Part shown: piece after piece, positions 1 through 6,746 of the stretch
Layout of the letters: every line of letters starts with the position of its first letter
How positions within the stretch are numbered: position 1 is the first letter of the stretch
Assembly: GCA_010092775.1 (NCBI GenBank)
Contig: JAADYZ010000002.1
Span: 1 to 12,903, forward strand
Origin: Chloroflexota bacterium
GTDB taxonomy: Bacteria > Chloroflexota > Anaerolineae > Aggregatilineales > UBA3940
Direction: 5' to 3'
Length of the DNA: 12,903 nucleotides
The notes under the pieces: generated by a model
Told to the model about the DNA's origin: nothing
The model's input: the letters and a program-made list of their open reading frames with translations, nothing else
The model's database searches: none
Translations under genes and position numbers: made by a program

Positions 1-1
1 C

Positions 2-1000
2 TGCCGTGATCGCTTGCTGAGTGAGGGCGTGGCGCTCGATCAATACAACAGCGCGGCCAGCGCGGCTGATGTCAATGATTTGCGGATCGCGCTGGGCTAC
101 GAGCAGATGAACCTGTTGGGCGTGTCGTATGGCAGTCGATTGGCGCTGACCATCATGCGCGATCATCCGGCGGGGATACGCAGCGTGCTGCTCGATTCGG
201 CTTATCCGCCGCAGGTCAATCTCTACACCGAACTCGCCCCCAACGCAGATCGGGCTTTTGAAGCCCTGTTTGCAGGCTGCGCCGAAGACCCCGATTGCAA
301 CAGCCGCTATCCGAACCTGCGGGGCGACTTCTACGATCTAGCTGACCGCTTGAACGCCAACCGGACGATGGTCAGCGTGTGGGATGCCTCCGCCGGGGTG
401 AATCGCTCGGTGCGCTTGGATGGCGATATCCTGATCGATGTGTTGTTCGTTGGCCTGTACAATCCCTTCGTGATCGCCACCATGCCCCAGATGATCGCGC
501 AGGTACGAGACAACGACTACAGCATCATGCAGGAGCGTTTGCAGCTCTACTATGGCAGCGGTGGTGCACGCGGTATGCAGATGTCGGTGCAGTGCCGTGA
601 GGAAATCCCCTTTGAGACGGCTCAGGACGCGCTCGACCAGGCCGCCGATGTGCCTGAGCAGATCGCCGGGTTTTTCCCACTCAACTACCCAACCTTGCTT
701 GGCGTTTGTGAGGACTGGCCCGCCGGGCCGCTGGACCCACTTGAAGCGCAGCCGGTCCGCAGCGACATCCCCACCCTGATCCTCGCTGGTCGCTACGATC
801 CGATCACCCCGCCGGAATGGGGCCAACTGGCCGCCGAAACCCTGCCCAATAGCACATACCTGCGCTTCTCGAATGCCGGGCACTGGGTGCTGCGCGCTGG
901 CCCCTGCGGTGTCAATATCGCCGCGGCCTTCTTCAACAATCCAAGTGCGCCACTCGATAGCTCTTGCGTCGCGGGTGTTGGCTCACCCAATTGGCGATAA
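2..1000 (+). CDS. alpha/beta hydrolase, TAP-like family (5' end missing)
   Basis: C-terminal part of an alpha/beta-fold serine hydrolase of the tripeptidyl-aminopeptidase/proline-iminopeptidase type. The frame is open from the window edge, so the true start lies upstream; the TTG at 14 is only an internal leucine. Visible features: the nucleophile elbow G-V-S-Y-G (Ser codon 125-127), the acid in 'LAGRYDPITPP' (Asp codon 797-799) and the base in 'NAGHW' (His codon 881-883), in the right order for a Ser-Asp-His triad. The stretch 'LRIALGYEQMNLLGVSYGSR' is typical of this family, and the region after about nt 750 matches the TAP-like C-terminal domain. Several cysteines (for example C-AEDPD-C) suggest disulfides in an exported protein, but any signal peptide would be outside the window. 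Substrate unknown; release of N-terminal peptides or hydrolysis of small esters/amides are the family's usual activities. Confidence 0.88.
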   Translation, partial: CRDRLLSEGVALDQYNSAASAADVNDLRIALGYEQMNLLGVSYGSRLALTIMRDHPAGIRSVLLDSAYPPQVNLYTELAPNADRAFEALFAGCAEDPDCNSRYPNLRGDFYDLADRLNANRTMVSVWDASAGVNRSVRLDGDILIDVLFVGLYNPFVIATMPQMIAQVRDNDYSIMQERLQLYYGSGGARGMQMSVQCREEIPFETAQDALDQAADVPEQIAGFFPLNYPTLLGVCEDWPAGPLDPLEAQPVRSDIPTLILAGRYDPITPPEWGQLAAETLPNSTYLRFSNAGHWVLRAGPCGVNIAAAFFNNPSAPLDSSCVAGVGSPNWR

Positions 1001-1063
1001 GCACGACGGAACAACGTAGCAGATCAAGCGGCGCAGCGTCAGGCCCGTGCAGCCAAGACCGCC

Positions 1064-1069
1064 TACAAT
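1064..1069 (+). promoter_or_regulatory. possible -10 element of the metallophosphoesterase gene
   Basis: TACAAT lies 27 bases before the ATG at 1097, in the 96-base gap after the hydrolase stop. No convincing -35 hexamer is found 16-19 bases upstream, so this is a weak call based on the hexamer and position alone. Confidence 0.3.
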
Positions 1070-1096
1070 CCTGGCTCCAGGAGAAAGGAGCCCAGG

Positions 1097-1978
1097 ATGA
1101 TCCCAGCGCGCGAACGGAGTGGTCTGCCCGTCCAAGAGATCCAAACTTGTTTCGGCTTAATCGCAGATACGCATTATCCAGATCGCTTGCCCAGCTTCCC
1201 CGCCGTCATCAATGAGATATTCGACGGGGTTGACCTGATCCTCCATGCCGGGGATGTCGGTGAACTGCGCACCCTCGACGCCCTCAGCGAGACTGCCCCG
1301 GTCATCGCTGTGCATGGCAATGACGACACCGAGGAGGCGCAGCGGACGCTGCCTGCCCAACAGCTCATCCCGCTCAAGGCGCAGCGCATTCTATTGTTCC
1401 ATAGCCATAACGCGGATCGTGCGGAGGAACTGGCCGCACGCAAGATCGATGATTGGGGACCCAAACTGACGGTTCGCGCCGAGCGGGTTCGAGCGGCCGG
1501 TGCCGTGCTTGGTGTGTCTGGTCATACGCATGTCCCGCTCGATGTGACCCATGATGGCATCCGATTGATCAATCCAGGTGCCGTCTCCCAAGGTAACGAT
1601 CGCTTGCGGCAAACCTTATGCTCGGTTGCAATTCTGACGGTCAGTCAGGCTGATGACGTGATGGTCAACTACATCAACCTTGAAGAACCTCAGGCTAGCT
1701 TTCAGCCACAGGTCGATCTTGACGCTGGCTTCTCTGCGGCGCACAACCAGGTTAGTCAGTCGATCTGGGATGACGATCTCAGTCGTTTCTGGGAGCCGCT
1801 TGTGGCACTCGTTAGGCTGGATGAGGCGGCCATGCGCATGGTGCTGCGGCGCTCGGCCTATCCTGTTTGGCGCGGAGAGCGTGAGCAGGTCACTCGCGCG
1901 GACTTACGGCGGGCTGCCCAAGATGAGCCGACCCTTCCGCCTGCGGTCCGGCAGTTGATCGAGAAGTTGTTGGAGTAG
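1097..1978 (+). CDS. YfcE/MJ0936-type metallophosphoesterase with C-terminal extension
   Basis: Calcineurin-like phosphoesterase, 293 residues, predicted to be cytoplasmic and dependent on a two-metal centre. The metal ligands of the family are visible: D24-x-H26 ('ADTH'), G52-D53, G74-N75 ('HGNDD'), a His in 'LLFHSH' (about 102) and G142-H-T-H145; 'LINPGAVSQ' (157-165) is the usual strand after the last motif. The ATG at 1097 is preceded by GAGAAAGGAG ending six bases upstream, a strong ribosome binding site. Relatives of the YfcE type are usually about 160-185 residues; here about 95 residues (roughly 199-293) continue beyond the core, with a conserved-looking helical tail ('VALVRLDEAAMRMVLRR'). 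I do not recognise that tail. Likely a phosphodiesterase, substrate undetermined. It ends in a hairpin shared with the convergent CHAD gene. Confidence 0.88.
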   Translation: MIPARERSGLPVQEIQTCFGLIADTHYPDRLPSFPAVINEIFDGVDLILHAGDVGELRTLDALSETAPVIAVHGNDDTEEAQRTLPAQQLIPLKAQRILLFHSHNADRAEELAARKIDDWGPKLTVRAERVRAAGAVLGVSGHTHVPLDVTHDGIRLINPGAVSQGNDRLRQTLCSVAILTVSQADDVMVNYINLEEPQASFQPQVDLDAGFSAAHNQVSQSIWDDDLSRFWEPLVALVRLDEAAMRMVLRRSAYPVWRGEREQVTRADLRRAAQDEPTLPPAVRQLIEKLLE

Positions 1979-1998
1979 GTCAGCTGAAGGAATCCACA

Positions 1999-2021
1999 GG
2001 GGCAAGCCATTGGCTTGCCCC
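1999..2021. terminator. perfect hairpin between convergent genes
   Basis: GGGGCAAGCC-ATT-GGCTTGCCCC forms an uninterrupted 10-bp stem with a three-base loop, starting 21 bases after the phosphoesterase stop and ending 22 bases from the end of the opposite-strand CHAD gene. There is no T tract on either side, so it is either a bidirectional terminator of a non-canonical kind or a 3'-end stabilising structure. Confidence 0.6.
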
Positions 2022-2043
2022 CGCGTTGCCAAGCTTAGAACGC

Positions 2044-4248
2044 TTACAAGGCGCTGACGGCCAGGCCCATGCTGCGCCGGACTTCATCGGTGACGAGCAC
2101 CTCGAAGGCGGCGGGCAGGGTTTGGATCTGGTGATCGAGCTGGGCTTTGGCGTGGTCCAGATAGACCATCACCCCGTAGAGGTGCTGCGGCTGAGCGGCT
2201 TCCTTTTTGCCGTCCATGCGACGCTTGAGGGCACGCTCCATGTAGTCTTGCAGCAGTTCGAGGGTCACCTGAGCGTCGTTCAGCAGGCCCAGGTGATCCT
2301 GTACCTGCTTCACCGCCTCGATGACCGTCTTGACATCCGGGCCAAGGGTCTCGGCGAAGAACTCCAGCGTATAACGGAAGCGCTTGATCTCTTTGCGCAG
2401 GTCATGCAGCGTTTCGATGTCGGCGTATTCCAACATCGGTTCGTAGGCACGCACCGCTTCGTAGCGCTCGTAGATCATGCGCGGCACCACCTGATGTACA
2501 TAGATCGGGTCGACATCAACGCCGGGGGTGAACACCGCCGCTTTGCCCGGTGTATCGGTGAAGCTGGCCAGGCGGGCGATCAGCTTGCGATAGTCCTTAT
2601 CGTTCAGATAGCTCAGCATGGCTTTGCGGGCCTTGCCGCGCTGGCCCTGCCAGTAGTCGATCAGTGGATCGAGGTCTTGAAGGCGGGCCTCGGTCTGCTC
2701 AGCGCTGTAGCTGGCGGCCTGTTCGATCTGAACGTCCAGATCGCGCACGCGGCTCATGGCGCGAGCGGTCCGACGCAGCCCTTTGTCGAGGCGATCGCGC
2801 ACTTTATCGGTGTAGAAGTGCCCGAAGACCTCCAACGCGGAGCGCATCCGACGGATGGCGACACGGGCCTGATGCACATCTTCGATGTCTTCGCCGCTAC
2901 GTGCGCCTGACTCATGCTCGCGCAGTTTGTTGAAGTGATAAGCCACGATGGCGCGGCCCACTTCAGCCATTACATCGCTGGAGGCGATACGAGGCTCAGC
3001 CAACGCGGTGATCGGCAGACCCGCCTCGCCCCAGGCGCTATCGAGCACGAAGAGGCGCAGCGCGACACCACTCATGGCATGCCACAGATCGGCCTTCTCG
3101 TAGGCACGCGCGCCGTCAAGCTCGGCGAAGGGGCCTTCGATGCTCACATCGATCCCCTTGTCGGTCAGCGTCATCGACTTGATCTGCGTCTCGTGCGAGT
3201 GACTGTAGTCCAGCCCATCGGCGATGCGCACGATGGCGGAAATCCAGGCCGCCCGCTGTTGATCAGCCGGGGCCAGCCCGATATAGGCATCTTCCTTGTC
3301 GAAGCGCTCGCTCTTCCAGTCCTTGCGGTGAAAGGCGGTCGAGATGGCGATGATCTGCTGCTCGACCGGTTCGATGCCTTCGATGCGGGTATTGAGCAGG
3401 ATGTCGCGCCCGCGTGTGTGGTGAGCCTTGCGGCCACCGGCAAAGGCGACATTATGCAACAGACCCGCCACATAGGCGATCTCACGGTCGGCTGCCGGCA
3501 AGCGGTGAATGGGCTGCATTCCCTCGAAGAGGTCGACAGCCAGACGGGCCACCTGCTCGGCGTGCGGCAGATGGACGCCATACTGCTGGCACAGAGCCGC
3601 TAACGATACAGCCGCTTCGGCCTCAAGGGCTTCCTCGGCTTTGCCATTCGACAGGGCTGGCGCAAGCTCATCTTCCGCCTGCGCATCTTCTTCGGCGATC
3701 TCCTCGTCAACCGGGTCAGTAACTTCTGCTACCGGCTCGATTGCTTCGTGTTGCTCCACGTCAGCCTCTTCCTCGACCATAGGAGGTTCCACATCCTCAG
3801 CATAGAGATCATCCAGCTCATCGAGTAGATCGGTCTCTTCTTCCAAGTCAGTGGTGATCGGCATCGCCCAATCGCTCAGATCGTCATCCGAGTCGGCTGC
3901 GATGTCCTCATCCATGAAGTCGTTCTCATCGAATACTTCGACCAGGTCCGTGTCCTCAACCACCGGGCTTTCTTCAGCCAAGTCGGGCATGGGATCGTCG
4001 GGCGCGGTGAGTTCTTCCAGGGGGAGTACATCCTCCGGGAAGATTCCCAAGCCCTGTTCGTCCCAGGCCTGGATCCACTTGCTGACCGTGCGGGTGCTCC
4101 ATCCGACCCGCTCAGAGATTGCGTCTTCGTCGTAGCCCGCATCCCAATCCAGGATGACCTGGGCCCGACGGGCGACCGTTGTACTTGCTTCGTCAGCGAC
4201 GGTTTGCAGCACCGTCGCTTGATTTTGGGTTAGCACATTGCGTGTCAT
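2044..4248 (-). CDS. HTH - acidic linker - PPX/GppA-like HD - CHAD domain protein
   Basis: A 734-residue multidomain protein. Residues about 20-65 form a helix-turn-helix of the homeodomain-like type ('DEDAISERVGWSTRTVSKWI'). Residues about 71-215 are a low-complexity linker rich in Asp and Glu, with one Lys (203) and no Arg. Residues about 216-420 match the C-terminal HD-type domain of PPX/GppA exopolyphosphatases: H229, 'LLHNVAF' (H265-N266 where HD proteins have His-Asp), H276-H277, 'FHRKDW' and 'RIADGLDYS'. Residues about 425-734 are a CHAD domain, with two copies of its basic helix: 'VHQARVAIRRMRSAL' (H459) and 'LHDLRKEIKRFRYTL' (H615). CHAD domains are known to bind inorganic polyphosphate. 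The N-terminal ASKHA catalytic half of PPX is absent. The ATG at 4248 has GAGGAG six bases upstream. A CYTH gene lies upstream on the same strand. Role inferred: a polyphosphate-linked regulator or scaffold. Domain calls are confident; the function is not. Confidence 0.88.
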   Translation of the reverse strand: MTRNVLTQNQATVLQTVADEASTTVARRAQVILDWDAGYDEDAISERVGWSTRTVSKWIQAWDEQGLGIFPEDVLPLEELTAPDDPMPDLAEESPVVEDTDLVEVFDENDFMDEDIAADSDDDLSDWAMPITTDLEEETDLLDELDDLYAEDVEPPMVEEEADVEQHEAIEPVAEVTDPVDEEIAEEDAQAEDELAPALSNGKAEEALEAEAAVSLAALCQQYGVHLPHAEQVARLAVDLFEGMQPIHRLPAADREIAYVAGLLHNVAFAGGRKAHHTRGRDILLNTRIEGIEPVEQQIIAISTAFHRKDWKSERFDKEDAYIGLAPADQQRAAWISAIVRIADGLDYSHSHETQIKSMTLTDKGIDVSIEGPFAELDGARAYEKADLWHAMSGVALRLFVLDSAWGEAGLPITALAEPRIASSDVMAEVGRAIVAYHFNKLREHESGARSGEDIEDVHQARVAIRRMRSALEVFGHFYTDKVRDRLDKGLRRTARAMSRVRDLDVQIEQAASYSAEQTEARLQDLDPLIDYWQGQRGKARKAMLSYLNDKDYRKLIARLASFTDTPGKAAVFTPGVDVDPIYVHQVVPRMIYERYEAVRAYEPMLEYADIETLHDLRKEIKRFRYTLEFFAETLGPDVKTVIEAVKQVQDHLGLLNDAQVTLELLQDYMERALKRRMDGKKEAAQPQHLYGVMVYLDHAKAQLDHQIQTLPAAFEVLVTDEVRRSMGLAVSAL

Positions 4249-4307
4249 TCTATACTCCTCATAAACAGCACATGACAGTGTTTCGGCGCGGCCACGCTCA
4301 TAAATGA

Positions 4308-4342
4308 AAAGGGGCGAAGATTAGCACAGTCTTCACCCCTTT
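4308..4342 (-). terminator. Rho-independent terminator, minus strand
   Basis: Arms 4308-4320 and 4330-4342 pair over 13 positions around a nine-base loop. The one imperfect pair (4315/4335) is a G-U wobble in minus-strand RNA but a C-A mismatch in plus-strand RNA, which sets the orientation. In minus-strand RNA the stem ends in a run of four U followed by the U-rich CAUUUAU. It lies about 190 bases after the CYTH stop and 60 bases before the CHAD start, so it either ends the CYTH transcript or a small RNA, or acts as an attenuator ahead of the CHAD gene. Confidence 0.7.
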
Positions 4343-4356
4343 CCACACAAGGTTGA

Positions 4357-4460
4357 CTGGGCAGGCTATGGTCCTGATGCATGATGTTCAGGTTGTGCTT
4401 CGGGTGTCATAGGTCTCCTCATGTTGCTCAAGACCCTGGCGTTCTGGCGGTCCTGCCCAG
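4357..4460 (-). ncRNA. candidate structured RNA between CYTH and CHAD genes
   Basis: A 9-bp inverted repeat (CTGGGCAGG at 4357-4365, CCTGCCCAG at 4452-4460) could close a domain of about 104 bases. Inside it are two smaller inverted repeats: CCTGA/TCAGG at 4373-4377 and 4388-4392, and GGTCT/AGACC at 4412-4416 and 4431-4435; the latter partly covers the GAGGAG of the tiny ORF. A further 7-bp hairpin (4464-4470 with 4478-4484) precedes it in minus orientation, and the terminator at 4308-4342 follows. No known RNA family is recognised. The call rests only on stacked inverted repeats in a long non-coding gap, so covariation is needed. Confidence 0.35.
4366..4410 (-). CDS. possible 14-residue leader ORF
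   Basis: An ATG at 4410 opens a 15-codon frame encoding MTPEAQPEHHASGP and ending in TAG. GAGGAG sits at 4415-4420, four bases before the ATG, which is a better ribosome binding site than most tiny frames have. It lies upstream of the terminator at 4308-4342 in the same orientation, as leader peptides do. It is too short for coding statistics, and a chance ORF remains quite possible. Confidence 0.3.
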   Translation of the reverse strand: MTPEAQPEHHASGP

Positions 4461-4532
4461 GGAGAGAGGCGAGTAAGGCCTCTCGATCACATGCGCGCTG
4501 ACGGTTGAGGGCGATCATGGCTTGCTTATCGC

Positions 4533-5165
4533 TCACTCAGACAATCGGGCGCTCAGGTTGGTTTTCGAGAATACATCTGGGCTGACGATCACCTCGGTGA
4601 ATGCCTCAAAGGTGAGATCAGTCATGCTCAGTTTGAGAGACTGGCGCACATGCTCGAAGAGCTGCGCGTAAGTCAGCGTGATGCCATCAGCGAGATCGAG
4701 GTTGAGTTCGGCGGCCAGCGCGCGGATTCCTGCTTCACTGCCCTCCAACTCGGCAAACCAGCCCATCGGCATCTCATCCAGGCAGATTTGCACGCCGCGC
4801 CAATCGAGCTTTTCACGGCGCTTCTCGTAGATCCAGGCCGGGCGGTAGCCCAGCACCGCCAGCATCTCGACCATTGCATGACGATCGCTGACCATAAACT
4901 CGATCTCTTTCACGATCTTGAACGTGGGGTCTGTGTCGGGCACGGGCAGCTTGACGGTCACGAGACCTTCATCATCGGCTGAGGTGCTGCGCACTCGCAA
5001 GACGATGTCCTGTTGGGCCAGCACACCGGCGGCGTCATCCAGGCGGATGTTGTACTCTGCGACAGGTTCACCGCGCGACCGGGCCCCCGTTTGCAGGACC
5101 TGCTGACGAAAAGCCAATGGGTCTGTCAGATGAAATTTAATCTCGATCTCTTGCTGTTCGGGCAT
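4533..5165 (-). CDS. CYTH domain phosphohydrolase (class IV adenylyl cyclase / triphosphatase-like)
   Basis: A 210-residue CYTH (CyaB-thiamine triphosphatase) protein, whose family folds into a beta tunnel that binds triphosphate-type substrates with divalent metal. The signature ExExK is at 6-10 (EIEIK), followed by R41, R57-x-R59 ('VLRVRS'), K72 ('LVTVKLP'), E87-x-E89, K115-R116-R117 and D130 with E139-x-E141 ('WFAELEG'), so the usual set of charged tunnel residues is complete. The frame is open further upstream to an ATG at 5249, but that start would lie inside the -35 box of the predicted promoter, so I chose the ATG at 5165, six codons before the ExExK motif. The ribosome binding site is weak (AAGGG/GGCGGA). 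Beside a CHAD gene, a tripolyphosphatase or another polyphosphate-related activity is more likely than cAMP synthesis, but the sequence alone cannot decide. Confidence 0.87.
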   Translation of the reverse strand: MPEQQEIEIKFHLTDPLAFRQQVLQTGARSRGEPVAEYNIRLDDAAGVLAQQDIVLRVRSTSADDEGLVTVKLPVPDTDPTFKIVKEIEFMVSDRHAMVEMLAVLGYRPAWIYEKRREKLDWRGVQICLDEMPMGWFAELEGSEAGIRALAAELNLDLADGITLTYAQLFEHVRQSLKLSMTDLTFEAFTEVIVSPDVFSKTNLSARLSE

Positions 5166-5219
5166 TCCGCCACCCTTATTTAACATAGACATAACATAAC
5201 GTCCAACACGTGAAAGAGG

Positions 5220-5249
5220 ATTATAGTCGCATGAGCGTGAATTGCGCAA
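5220..5249 (-). promoter_or_regulatory. sigma-70 type promoter for the CYTH gene
   Basis: On the minus strand TTGCGC (5244-5249) and a perfect TATAAT (5220-5225) are separated by 18 bases. Transcription would begin near 5212, giving a leader of about 47 bases before the ATG at 5165. This supports the shorter start for the CYTH protein. Confidence 0.6.
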
Positions 5250-5495
5250 GTTTTGCGGTCTAGGGACAGGGCAATCGCATCAAATCGGGTTTGACTTGCA
5301 CTAAGGTTTTTCAAGCGACTTTAGCCCTTGATTGGCTGGTATCATGCCCCCTGTGCCGCTCGCGCCGCATCCAGCCCCAACGAAGCCAGCGTGCATCAAG
5401 CTGAGGTTCAGTCAAATAGCGTCGAATCCGCGACAAACTCTTTGTGAAGCGATGATCTTGGTCTGAGGTTGGGGGAGACCGCGTCAGTCCATGGC
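5250..5495. other. intergenic stretch between CYTH promoter and DUF58 gene
   Basis: The region between the CYTH promoter and the DUF58 stop holds no convincing gene. A 76-codon minus-strand frame (5311-5541) starts inside the end of the DUF58 gene, has no ribosome binding site and an Arg/Trp-rich composition, so I treat it as noise. A short inverted repeat TCAAA-TCGGG-TTTGA (5279-5293) is present but lacks a T tract. I see no clear terminator for the DUF58 gene here. Confidence 0.5.
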
Positions 5496-6692
5496 TTAGT
5501 TTTCGCGTGGGCGCAGAATCTCCAGATCGGACTCCTGCCAAACGCGGTAAACCTTGACGCCGGGGACGACCGAGGTGACTTGGTCGCGGCCTGGTTTGAT
5601 CAATATCAGGGCCACAGCGAAGCCGCTGCGACGCAGAAAGAGCGTCATGTCGATGATGGCTTCGCTCTTCTCACCTGTTATGATCGCAACGGTTGACCCC
5701 CAGGCCAGGTGTTGGCTGCCTTGGCGCAGCAGCTCAAAGAAGAGATCGCCCTGCCCCATGATGGGTTCGACCCGTGCCAGGATTTCTAGCAAGCTGATCA
5801 GGTAGCCAGGCGCACTATGGGGCAGCAGGGTGAAGCTCTGCATATTGTCGCGGCCTTGCATCGGATCGCGGGCAATGGTGGCGATGCCGGCGGGCAGCTT
5901 CTCGCGGTTGATAATGTGGCTGGCCAGTGAGGCGGCGGTGATGATGGCCAACTCTGGGCCGGTAAAGCGGGCCTGCCGATCGTAACGTTCCGGGTCGAGG
6001 TCGAGGAAGATCAGCGTTTCGCGGGCGATGGCGGGTTGGTACTGCTTGACCAGCAGATCACCCGAGCTAGCCGAAGCGGTCCAATGGACGCGGCGCAGCG
6101 AATCTCCGGCTGAATATGGGCGTACGCCTGTGATGCGGCTAGGGTCTTCAAACAGCGGTGATTGCGCTGGCAGGACCACTAACGGTGAACGAGTCGGTAG
6201 GCCTAATTGATGCAGTGGCAGCACTTTGGGGTAGACCGTCATATAGTCTGCTTCCAATCGCGTTTCGCTGCGCTTGACCAGGCCAAGCATATCCACTGAT
6301 CTGACCACGGCTGGGCCAATCGCATAGTAGCCACGGCCTACACAGTCGAGGTTGTACTCAAGCCGACGAGACTCACCACCGCGCAAGGTCATCACTTGAT
6401 GCTCAAATGGTGGGCTGTGCAATTCTACCGAGATCGACTCGCGGACCTCTGCCCCTAGCAGCGGCAGCAGGCCGGCATTCGTGATGGTCAAGCGGACGGC
6501 TACCTGATCGCCGGGAAAAGCGTGATCGTCAAACTGGCGCATGATGCGCAAGCTGGCGCTGTTTTGCTGCGCCCACAAGCGCGACAGCAAATAGACCCCG
6601 GCAAATAAATAGACAATCTTGAAGAAGAAGTTGACCTGCAAGAAAGAAGCCAGCATGAAGAGCAGCAGCAGATAGACAATGATGTTTGGCAT
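5496..6692 (-). CDS. DUF58 domain protein
   Basis: A 398-residue DUF58 protein. The N-terminus (about 1-38) is hydrophobic and can form one or two membrane segments, after which the chain is predicted to be mostly soluble. The family hallmark lies at 191-208: 'RPYSAGDSLRRVHWTASA', matching the R-x-Y-x-x-G-D-x-x-R-x-I-H-W pattern. It is followed by 'LLVKQYQ' and a von Willebrand-like strand 'TLIFLDLD' (226-233). The start ATG at 6692 has GGAAGGA somewhat far upstream (about 13 bases). It follows the MoxR gene by 54 bases on the same strand, a very common pairing in bacteria. The usual role proposed for such pairs is chaperone-like assembly or regulation of membrane or periplasmic complexes. 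No transglutaminase-like or further vWA gene follows, which is atypical for larger MoxR/DUF58 clusters. Confidence 0.9.
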   Translation of the reverse strand: MPNIIVYLLLLFMLASFLQVNFFFKIVYLFAGVYLLSRLWAQQNSASLRIMRQFDDHAFPGDQVAVRLTITNAGLLPLLGAEVRESISVELHSPPFEHQVMTLRGGESRRLEYNLDCVGRGYYAIGPAVVRSVDMLGLVKRSETRLEADYMTVYPKVLPLHQLGLPTRSPLVVLPAQSPLFEDPSRITGVRPYSAGDSLRRVHWTASASSGDLLVKQYQPAIARETLIFLDLDPERYDRQARFTGPELAIITAASLASHIINREKLPAGIATIARDPMQGRDNMQSFTLLPHSAPGYLISLLEILARVEPIMGQGDLFFELLRQGSQHLAWGSTVAIITGEKSEAIIDMTLFLRRSGFAVALILIKPGRDQVTSVVPGVKVYRVWQESDLEILRPREN

Positions 6693-6746
6693 AAGACGGG
6701 CGCGATCCTTCCGGTCTACACAGGGAGTCTGCTCCCGCAGTCTGGT

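Noticed and set aside
338..883. 181-codon minus-strand frame inside the alpha/beta hydrolase
   Set aside because: Overlaps a gene with a complete catalytic triad on the plus strand; no start signal or motifs.
1071..1095. Inverted repeat CTGGCTCC/GGAGCCCAG over the phosphoesterase ribosome binding site
   Set aside because: The stem needs a bulge, is short, and the predicted transcription start near 1076 would remove part of its first arm, so a regulatory hairpin is not well supported.
2026..2910. 294-codon open frame on the plus strand opposite the CHAD domain
   Set aside because: Antisense shadow of the CHAD gene: no ribosome binding site, no recognisable motif, and the minus-strand frame carries clear CHAD motifs across the same bases.
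2914..3603. 229-codon plus-strand open frame opposite the HD region
   Set aside because: Also antisense to the 734-residue gene, with no family similarity I can see; a codon-bias effect of a G+C-rich gene.
5311..5541. 76-codon minus-strand frame after the DUF58 gene
   Set aside because: Starts inside the DUF58 coding end, has no ribosome binding site, and its Arg/Trp-rich product resembles no family I recognise.
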